Source of the DNA: SVTX01 sp045638125
GTDB lineage: Bacteria > Bacillota > Clostridia > Oscillospirales > CAG-272
Reading direction: 5' to 3'
Length of the DNA: 19,288 bases
Assembly: GCA_045638125.1 (NCBI GenBank)
Contig: JAZUAS010000100.1
Location: 1-19,288 of the forward strand
The translations under genes and the position numbers were made by a program. Under the pieces are notes generated by a model that was not told the origin of the DNA, did no database searches, and saw only the letters and a list, made by a program, of their open reading frames with translations. Below are positions 13,660-19,288 of the stretch, piece by piece; positions within the stretch are counted from its first letter, which is position 1, and each line of letters opens with the position of its first letter.

Positions 13660-15945
13660 ATGGGACTTCTCCGCAATAGTGGAGGAGACACGGGTTTATT
13701 TTTTATGGACACTAACACCAATTTAGCGGTAAATCACGGAGATTTTACCTCAAAAAGACTTATTGATCTTTTAAAGATCACGGGAAAGAAATACGATCTT
13801 GAAAAAATACAACGGGCATACGACTATGCGGCAGAGCTTCACGCAGGGCAGTTCCGTGCCAGCGGGGAGCCTTATATCTCGCACCCTCTGGCAGTTGCCG
13901 AGATAGTGGCGGGACTTGAGCTTGACACCGATTCGATCTGCGCGGCACTGCTTCACGACACTGTGGAGGACTGCTCCGACAAGACCGACCTCAAGGAGAT
14001 ACAAAAGCTTTTTGGCTCTGATGTAGCGCTGCTTGTTGACGGACTTACCAAGCTTATTTCTCTTGAAATAGAGGATAAGGAGGAGCAGCACATAGAGAAT
14101 CTTCGTAAGATGCTGCTTGCTATGGCGAAGGACGTCCGCGTTATCTTTATCAAGCTCTGCGACAGACTTCACAATATGCGTACACTTGACGCAAAGGCAG
14201 AGCATAAGAGACGTCTTACTGCTCTTGAGACCATGCACGTTTACGCTCCTTTGGCGCACCGTCTCGGTATGCAGAGAATTAAGCAGGAGCTTGAAAATCT
14301 CGGACTTCAGCACCTTGACCCGATAGGCTACAATGAGGTCAGAGGCGACATCGAGAGCAAGTACGGCAAGAGCCTCAATCTGATTGAGCATATAAGATCT
14401 CTTATTTCGGAAAAACTGACCGAAAACGATATTCATTTCTATCTCGAGGGTCGAATCAAGACGGTTTACAGCGTTTACAAGAAGATGTATAACCAGAACA
14501 AGAGCTTTGACGAGATATACGACTTCTATGCGGTTCGTGTTATCGTTGAGACCGAGCTTGAATGTTACAGCGTGCTGGGTATTATTCACGAGATGTTCAA
14601 TTCGATCCCCGGACGCTTCAAGGACTATATTTCTACGCCTAAGCCCAATATGTACCGCTCGCTTCATACCACGGTCATCGGTCGTGAGGGAATACCCTTT
14701 GAGGTTCAGATAAGAACGAGAGAGATGCACCATATCGCGGAATACGGTATTGCAGCGCATTGGAAATACAAGTCGGGCGCTGCCTCCAAGGAGGATATGG
14801 ATAAGAAACTGGAGTGGATCTCCCGTCTTATCGAGACCGAGGACGGCACTCGCGATCCCGAGGAGTTCATGCAGGCGCTGAAGACCGACATTTTCCACGA
14901 CGAGGTATTTGCGTTCACTCCCAAGGGAGACATTATTCCTCTGCCTCAAGGCGCAACGGTCATAGACTTTGCATACGCGATCCACTCTGCTGTGGGTAAC
15001 AAGATGATAGGCGCGAAGATAAACGGTATGATAGTACCCATCGACCGCACCGTGCAGAACGGTGAGATCGTCGAGGTCATTACCTCGTCTACCACCAAGG
15101 GACCCAGCCGCGACTGGCTCAGTATCGTCAAGACCAGCGAGGCTAGGTCAAAGATCAGACAGTGGTTCAAGAAGGAGTCGAGAGGGGAAAATATTTCGCT
15201 CGGTCGTTCTATCGTTGACGGAGAATTTAGGAAGTACAATATAAAGATTGCGGAGCCCCAGAGACTTGAGATGGTTTCTGCGGTAGCGCAGAGAATAGGA
15301 TTTGCCAGTGCAGATGATCTGTATAACGCAATAGGTTATGGCGGTCTGCCTCTCAACAAATTTGCAAACAAGCTTCGTGACGAAATCGGTAAGATTAACG
15401 TTCAAGAGGCCGAGCCTCTGCCCGTTACCGATGAATCGCTTATTCAAAAGGCTCAAAAGCCCAAGCATCTTAAGAGCAACGGCGGTATCGTGGTTGACGG
15501 AGAAAGTGGATGTATGGTCAAGTTTGCCAAGTGCTGTAACCCTCTCCCCGGCGACGACGTGGTAGGATTTATCACCAAGGGCTACGGTATCTCCATTCAC
15601 AAAAAGGACTGCCCCAATGTTATTGAGGGCATGAAGAACGAAGAAAACAAGCACCGCTGGAAAGAAGCCCATTGGGAAGAGGGCGAGCAGGGAAGTCCCA
15701 AGAGCGTTTACGAGGCGCTCCTTCAGCTCTTTACCGAGGACAGAGTGGGTATGCTTGCCGATATTGCGGTGGCGCTTTCGGATATGAAGGTTTCTATCCT
15801 TCACGTCAATTCCCAAAAGCGTGCTAACGGCAGAGGTATCATCAGCCTTAAGATAAGCTGTAAAAATATCGAGCATTATAACTCCATCGTAGCCCGTCTT
15901 CGCACACTCGACGGAGTTGAAAGCGTCGCCCGCGGATTTTCTTGA
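13660..15945 (+). CDS. rel: Bifunctional (p)ppGpp synthetase/hydrolase, RelA/SpoT family
   Basis: Makes and degrades the stringent-response alarmone. 761 residues from ATG 13660, or 746 from ATG 13705; I give the longer frame because neither start has a well-placed ribosome site, but the inner one agrees better with the usual Rel N-terminus. Domains (long numbering): HD hydrolase about 50-200, with H75 and H99-D100 (LLHDTVED) intact. The synthetase spans about 245-370, with RIKTVYSVYKK (265-275), NMYRSLHT (330-337) and EVQIRT (348-353). RFKD (319-322) is the signature of bifunctional enzymes. TGS is about 412-475, the CC motif (C625-C626, CCNPLPGD) marks the zinc-finger-like domain, and a C-terminal ACT domain covers about 688-757. 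Both catalytic centres look functional. The neighbours recJ and dtd are conserved in Firmicutes. Confidence 0.95.
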   Translation: MGLLRNSGGDTGLFFMDTNTNLAVNHGDFTSKRLIDLLKITGKKYDLEKIQRAYDYAAELHAGQFRASGEPYISHPLAVAEIVAGLELDTDSICAALLHDTVEDCSDKTDLKEIQKLFGSDVALLVDGLTKLISLEIEDKEEQHIENLRKMLLAMAKDVRVIFIKLCDRLHNMRTLDAKAEHKRRLTALETMHVYAPLAHRLGMQRIKQELENLGLQHLDPIGYNEVRGDIESKYGKSLNLIEHIRSLISEKLTENDIHFYLEGRIKTVYSVYKKMYNQNKSFDEIYDFYAVRVIVETELECYSVLGIIHEMFNSIPGRFKDYISTPKPNMYRSLHTTVIGREGIPFEVQIRTREMHHIAEYGIAAHWKYKSGAASKEDMDKKLEWISRLIETEDGTRDPEEFMQALKTDIFHDEVFAFTPKGDIIPLPQGATVIDFAYAIHSAVGNKMIGAKINGMIVPIDRTVQNGEIVEVITSSTTKGPSRDWLSIVKTSEARSKIRQWFKKESRGENISLGRSIVDGEFRKYNIKIAEPQRLEMVSAVAQRIGFASADDLYNAIGYGGLPLNKFANKLRDEIGKINVQEAEPLPVTDESLIQKAQKPKHLKSNGGIVVDGESGCMVKFAKCCNPLPGDDVVGFITKGYGISIHKKDCPNVIEGMKNEENKHRWKEAHWEEGEQGSPKSVYEALLQLFTEDRVGMLADIAVALSDMKVSILHVNSQKRANGRGIISLKISCKNIEHYNSIVARLRTLDGVESVARGFS
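13666..13687 (+). promoter_or_regulatory. Hairpin covering the strong GGAGGAG before the inner rel start
   Basis: CTTCTCC (13666-13672) pairs with GGAGGAG (13681-13687), 7 bp with one T-G pair and an 8-base loop. GGAGGAG is the best ribosome-binding sequence in the recJ-rel junction but lies 17 bases before the inner ATG 13705 and after the outer ATG 13660. The pairing is seen; a regulatory role is speculation. Confidence 0.35.
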
Positions 15946-16110
15946 TGAAGTCAACGTCTTCGCTTTTTCCAAAATCCTTCGTTGCTCCTCGAAAGCGGCT
16001 TGACGTAGGAAAACTACGCCTTCGCCTTGCTTTCTCCGGTGCGCCTTGACTTTTGAAAAAATCAAAGACTTGACTATCGTGTAGCCGCGAAATAAAATTG
16101 CAAGGAAATA
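15946..16110 (+). repeat. Structured intergenic element between rel and dtd, probably a dispersed repeat
   Basis: About 165 bases without a plausible gene. AGTCAA (15949-15954) can close with TTGACT (16070-16075). Inside, GAAAGC-GGC (15991-15999) pairs with GCC-tt-GCTTTC (16024-16034), enclosing the perfect hairpin CGTAG-GAAAA-CTACG (16004-16018). A further hairpin lies around CTTTTGA/TCAAAG (16050-16066). TTGAC occurs three times (16000, 16046, 16070). Its base composition and palindromic build differ from the flanking genes and resemble dispersed intergenic repeats of Clostridia. I see only this copy, so repeat status is inferred. The dtd ribosome site (AAGGA, 16102-16106) sits at its downstream edge. 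Confidence 0.5.
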
Positions 16111-16114
16111 AATT

Positions 16115-16576
16115 ATGAAAGCAGTATTACAGAGAGTAAAAAACGCGAGCGTCAAGGTTGACGGCGAGGTCGTCGGAGAGTGCGGCGAGGGGTTGATGAT
16201 ACTTCTCGGCGTAGCCGGGGGCGACACTGAGGAGGATGCAGGTCTGCTTGCTACGAAGATATGCAATCTTCGCATATTTACAGACGAGAATGACAAGATG
16301 AATTTGTCGGTCAAGGATATTGACGGAGAGGCTTTGGTTATTTCGCAGTTTACTCTTATGGCAAATTACAAAAAGGGCAATCGCCCCGACTATTTAGAGT
16401 CTGCTCCACCCACCGAGGCGAACAGACTTTACGAATACTTTAAAGGACTTATGTCGGCAGAGCTTCGTCACGTTGGATGCGGAGTTTTTGGCGCGCACAT
16501 GGAGGTAACCCTGCTTAACGACGGCCCTGTTACTATCTGCATGGACAGTGAAGTCTTGAAAAAGAAGAAAGTATAA
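16115..16576 (+). CDS. dtd: D-aminoacyl-tRNA deacylase
   Basis: Hydrolyses D-amino acids (and glycine mischarged on tRNA-Ala) off tRNA, keeping protein synthesis homochiral. 153 residues, the normal length. The N-terminus MKAVLQRVKNASVKVDGEVV is typical. The two active-site motifs are present: SQFT (77-80, from the SQxTL motif) and the Gly-cisPro motif NDGPVT (135-140). YKKGNRPDY (85-93) is the conserved surface loop. ATG 16115 is preceded by CAAGGA (16101-16106). The gene stands just downstream of rel, as in Bacillus and many Clostridia, but is separated by the structured element, so it may or may not share the rel transcript. hemZ follows after 19 bases. Confidence 0.96.
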   Translation: MKAVLQRVKNASVKVDGEVVGECGEGLMILLGVAGGDTEEDAGLLATKICNLRIFTDENDKMNLSVKDIDGEALVISQFTLMANYKKGNRPDYLESAPPTEANRLYEYFKGLMSAELRHVGCGVFGAHMEVTLLNDGPVTICMDSEVLKKKKV

Positions 16577-16595
16577 CTAAGAGAAGGACAGAAAA

Positions 16596-18095
16596 ATGAG
16601 ATTAAATATAAGCGGCAACATAAATTCATATTATGTTCAGACCCTTTGTATGATATTTTTCCCCGGTGAAAAGTTTTCGGACAATGCCGAGACAGACCCT
16701 GAGATAGCCACTCCCGAGCTATCGTTGGCTCTTGAGGAAAACGAGAGCGGCGTGGTTGTAAGGGCAGAGCTGACTCTTGAGGAAAAATACGCTACTTGTG
16801 AGAAGATATATCCTACCCGTGACGACGTAACCTATGACCGCCTTAAAAAGATCGCCGTTGGTGACGCGGTCTTGTCGGTATGCGGAGAGGTTATCGGATA
16901 CAGACCCTCTTGGGGAATGCTGGTAGGTGTTCGTCCTTCAAAGGTGGCTACCGAGCTATTCTCTACCGGTATGTCAAAGACGAGAGTTAAAAAGACCCTT
17001 GCGAGCGACTATTTCGTCATACCCAAAAAGGCGGCGCTTGCTACCGAGGTAGCGCTTAATGAGGCGGAATTTGTATCAAAGGCAGGCCCCAAGGATTGCA
17101 GTATGTATATTTCTATACCATTCTGTCCCACAAGATGCGCATATTGCTCATTTGTGTCATATACTTCTAAAAAGCTGCTTGCAACCATTCCCGACTATCT
17201 TGTTGCGCTGGGAGCGGAGATCAAAAAGAATTGTGATCTTATCAAGGAGCTTGGACTTCGTGTCAGAACCATATACATAGGTGGCGGAACTCCCACGATT
17301 CTTGACGAGGGTCAGCTCGAATGGCTTCTTTCAACTGTTGAGGAGAATATTGACGTTTCCGCTGTGGAAGAATATACTCTTGAAGCAGGCAGACCCGACA
17401 CCATTACCGAGGGCAAAATGAGAGTTGCCGCCGCGCACGGCGTTAACCGTATAAGCGTGAATCCCCAGACCCTTAACAACGACGTGTTGCGCATCATAGG
17501 ACGCTCACATACGGCGGAGGATTTTCTCAATGCCTTTGAAATTGCCAGAAATTCGGGAATACCGATTATCAATACAGACGTTATAGCGGGTCTTCCCGGT
17601 GACAATTTCGCAAGCTTTTCAAGTTCATACGACCGCATTATCGCGCTTCGTCCCGAAAACGTTACCGTTCACACCTTTAGCGTAAAGAAGGCAAGTGATG
17701 CGCTTAAGAATTTCAGTCATATTTACTCGGTGCGCGGAGGAGACGTAGGCAAGTGCGTTGACTATTCCCAGATCAAGGCACAGCACGAGGGCTATCAGCC
17801 TTATTATATGTACCGACAGAAGAACACCGTAGGTAACTACGAGAACGTTGGATTCTGTCTTGACGGCAAAAAAGGTCTCTACAACATCTACATGATGGAG
17901 GAGATACATTCGATATTCGCTGCGGGAGCAGGAGCGGTATCTAAATTTGTTGATTTTGCTCCCAAAAACGATGAAAAACGCACTATTGAGAGATTTTTCA
18001 ATCAAAAATATCCTTATGAGTATCTTGCAGAGGATAAGACTGACGAAAAGATCAACGCGGCTCGCGAATTTTATATCAAGCACGGTCTTGTGTGA
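16596..18095 (+). CDS. hemZ: Radical SAM protein, HemZ type (coproporphyrinogen dehydrogenase-like)
   Basis: 499 residues. A roughly 165-residue N-terminal domain characteristic of HemZ (MRLNISGNINSYYVQTL, later GVRPSKVATELF at 111-122) precedes the radical SAM core. The [4Fe-4S] cysteines are C177, C181 and C184 (CPTRCAYC). IYIGGGTPT (226-234) and LEAGRPDT (262-269) bind S-adenosylmethionine and substrate. The family is named after oxygen-independent coproporphyrinogen III oxidase, but the cluster motif continues C-S-F rather than the CxC seen in HemN, and no haem genes are nearby, so the true substrate is uncertain. AGAAGGAC lies before ATG 16596. The dtd-hemZ proximity is common in Clostridia. 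No clear terminator follows. Confidence 0.88.
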   Translation: MRLNISGNINSYYVQTLCMIFFPGEKFSDNAETDPEIATPELSLALEENESGVVVRAELTLEEKYATCEKIYPTRDDVTYDRLKKIAVGDAVLSVCGEVIGYRPSWGMLVGVRPSKVATELFSTGMSKTRVKKTLASDYFVIPKKAALATEVALNEAEFVSKAGPKDCSMYISIPFCPTRCAYCSFVSYTSKKLLATIPDYLVALGAEIKKNCDLIKELGLRVRTIYIGGGTPTILDEGQLEWLLSTVEENIDVSAVEEYTLEAGRPDTITEGKMRVAAAHGVNRISVNPQTLNNDVLRIIGRSHTAEDFLNAFEIARNSGIPIINTDVIAGLPGDNFASFSSSYDRIIALRPENVTVHTFSVKKASDALKNFSHIYSVRGGDVGKCVDYSQIKAQHEGYQPYYMYRQKNTVGNYENVGFCLDGKKGLYNIYMMEEIHSIFAAGAGAVSKFVDFAPKNDEKRTIERFFNQKYPYEYLAEDKTDEKINAAREFYIKHGLV

Positions 18096-18158
18096 TCTGC
18101 GAATTTTTCGTGATTGTTTTTGGGGCGTTTTTCCAAAATGTGCGAAGGAGGTACATCT

Positions 18159-19082
18159 ATGAAGAATAACCAAAATAATCAGGCACGCTTATATAAGCAA
18201 GGATTTACAAAGATAAACAGTGATTATATTGAAAAATGCGACGAGGAGTTCGACGCTTTGCTGGAGCGCTCGGTCAACAAGCTTTGCGCGGGCGGCGATA
18301 GCAGAGTGTTAGGTTTGACAGGGCCTACCTGCTCGGGCAAGACTACGGCGGCAAAAAAGCTTTTGCACCATCTCGGTGACGAGCATAAGCGCGTTATCAC
18401 GGTCTCTCTTGATGATTTTTTCAAGGATTGCTTTTCAAGAGAGGATCTGGCAAACGCCAACGTCGAGGAGCTTGACTTCGATTCTCCCGAAACGCTTGAT
18501 ACAGATCTTCTTGCCAAATTCGTTGACGAAATATTTTCAAAGGGCGCATCAAAAAAGCCTATCTTTGATTTCGTTAGCGGCACTAGAATCCGCTGGGAGG
18601 ATGTTGAGTGCGACGAGGATGACGTGCTTCTCTTTGAGGGAATCCAAGTGCTTTATCCCTCTGTGCTTTCGGTCATCGAAAGCCACGGTGGAAAGGTGCT
18701 GGCGGTTCGACCCGAAAGCGGCATCGAGATAGGAGGCAAGAGGTTCGAGCCTGATTTTATCCGTCTTTGCCGCAGACTTGTGCGAGATGCCAATTTCAGA
18801 GGCGCATCGCCAGATTTCACTCTGGGTCTTTGGGGCAGCGTGAGACGCAACGAGGAGTCTAACATTTTCCCATATATGGATAGATGTGACGTTCGCATCG
18901 ATACCACGCTTTCCTACGAGTTGAATGTTCTTGCCCCCTATATTCGCAGAATTTTACCCGATATAGCGTGGGGAAGTAAGCATCACAAGGAGAGCCTTGA
19001 GATCCTTGGACTCCTTGAGGACGTGGTTGGAATCGAGAGCTTTGTGATCTCTCCAGACTCTCTTTATAAAGAATTTGTTTGA
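18159..19082 (+). CDS. Nucleoside (uridine) kinase-like P-loop kinase, stand-alone domain
   Basis: 307 residues of the uridine kinase/phosphoribulokinase superfamily. The Walker A motif is GPTCSGKT (55-62) after LGLT. VSLDDFFKD (82-90) and LDFDSPETLD (105-114) are the uridine-kinase nucleoside-binding blocks, and LLFEGIQVL holds the Walker B region. Later segments (RRLVRDANFRG, WGSVRRNEESNIFPY, SYELNVLAPY) match the kinase domain of the Clostridia nucleoside kinases that usually carry N-terminal TGS and threonyl-tRNA-synthetase-like domains. Here only about 47 residues precede the kinase, so those domains are absent. ATG 18159 has a perfect AAGGAGGT (18145-18152) at 6-base spacing; the frame can be read upstream to 18114 but the ribosome site settles the start. 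It likely phosphorylates a nucleoside, but the substrate is not proven. Confidence 0.87.
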   Translation: MKNNQNNQARLYKQGFTKINSDYIEKCDEEFDALLERSVNKLCAGGDSRVLGLTGPTCSGKTTAAKKLLHHLGDEHKRVITVSLDDFFKDCFSREDLANANVEELDFDSPETLDTDLLAKFVDEIFSKGASKKPIFDFVSGTRIRWEDVECDEDDVLLFEGIQVLYPSVLSVIESHGGKVLAVRPESGIEIGGKRFEPDFIRLCRRLVRDANFRGASPDFTLGLWGSVRRNEESNIFPYMDRCDVRIDTTLSYELNVLAPYIRRILPDIAWGSKHHKESLEILGLLEDVVGIESFVISPDSLYKEFV

Positions 19083-19116
19083 GTTTCAAATTTTGATTTA
19101 TCGGTTAGTTTAGTGT

Positions 19117-19150
19117 GTTCATTTTCTGCCCGCGTCGGCAGAAAACGAAC
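19117..19150 (+). other. Long hairpin downstream of the nucleoside kinase gene
   Basis: TTTTCTGCC (19122-19130) and GGCAGAAAA (19137-19145) pair perfectly over a 6-base loop. After one mismatch, GTTC (19117-19120) pairs with GAAC (19147-19150), giving 13 bp in all. No T-run follows on either strand, so it is not a standard intrinsic terminator. Confidence 0.6.
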
Positions 19151-19163
19151 CAAAAGAACGCCG

Positions 19164-19242
19164 CTCAAGGGGAAAGGGGTCTTGTTCGAGAAAAAGCGAA
19201 CATGCCGCATTTTCTCGCCCTGCGACATCCTCTCCCCTTAAG
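19164..19242 (+). other. Large structured element with alternative inner hairpins
   Basis: The outer arms 19164-19177 (CTCAAGGGGAAAGG) and 19229-19242 (CCTCTCCCCTTAAG) pair at 12 of 14 positions. Inside, TGTTCG (19183-19188) can pair with CGAACA (19197-19202), or CGAGAAAA (19187-19194) with TTTTCTCG (19210-19217); the two share bases and exclude each other. No reading frame here looks like a gene. Together with the hairpin at 19117-19150 it fills the gene-free tail (19083-19288) and may be a dispersed palindromic repeat or a noncoding RNA. Confidence 0.5.
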
Positions 19243-19288
19243 TATCCCCTCTCTGTTTTGGATAAGCTTCATTGGTTTAACAGACGTG

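Noticed and set aside
13771..14985. 404-codon open frame on the minus strand inside rel
   Set aside because: It lies antisense to the intact HD and synthetase domains, has no family-like motifs, and is explained by codon bias in the opposite strand.
15148..16314. 388-codon minus-strand frame spanning the end of rel, the intergenic element and the start of dtd
   Set aside because: It overlaps two conserved plus-strand genes. Its length comes from codon bias plus a stop-free reading of the structured element, and the product shows no family motifs.
1..19288. CRISPR arrays, tRNA/rRNA genes, insertion sequences, phage or toxin-antitoxin modules
   Set aside because: I looked for direct repeats with spacers, tRNA cloverleaf sequences, transposase motifs and paired small frames, and found none that hold up. 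By gene content the window is housekeeping.

Overview
The window reads as chromosomal housekeeping DNA from a mid-G+C Clostridia-type member of the Bacillota, probably an anaerobic gut lineage. The evidence is strong AGGAGG-type ribosome sites, near-consensus TTGACA/TATAAT promoters, Firmicutes families (CdaA/CdaR, RecJ-Rel-Dtd, HemZ, DUF5662) and a moderate A+T codon bias. I cannot name a species. All 15 protein genes lie on the + strand, and I see no tRNA, rRNA, CRISPR array, transposase or phage gene.

Layout: (1) 1-315, the 3' part of a DUF5662 gene. (2) A perfect 15-bp inverted repeat at 324-366 leads into a D-Ala-D-Ala carboxypeptidase (369-1571). (3) Glucose-6-phosphate isomerase (1684-3021) has its own promoter. 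(4) A 135-residue P-loop protein of unknown role (3149-3556) has a very strong promoter and is followed by an intrinsic terminator. (5) An Lrp/AsnC regulator overlaps a class I aminotransferase by 4 bases (3684-5335). (6) A polytopic membrane protein of unknown role (5417-6193) ends at a clear terminator. (7) A consensus promoter at 6324-6352 starts a likely operon: nicotinate phosphoribosyltransferase, diadenylate cyclase CdaA, its regulator CdaR, and a COG2509-like FAD protein. It ends at hairpins at 11337-11398. (8) recJ, rel, dtd, hemZ and a nucleoside kinase (11446-19082) follow, with a structured, probably repetitive 165-base intergenic element between rel and dtd. (9) The last 206 bases hold no gene but contain several hairpins.

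Functionally the genes cover cell-wall trimming, glycolysis, NAD salvage, two nucleotide second messengers (c-di-AMP from CdaA, (p)ppGpp from Rel), single-strand DNA repair, proofreading of D-aminoacyl-tRNA and nucleoside salvage. The window does not look like a defence island or mobile element. The points most worth a second look are noncoding (the dacA inverted repeat, the rel-dtd element, the structured tail) and three under-described proteins: the small P-loop protein, the FAD protein in the c-di-AMP operon and the stand-alone nucleoside kinase domain.
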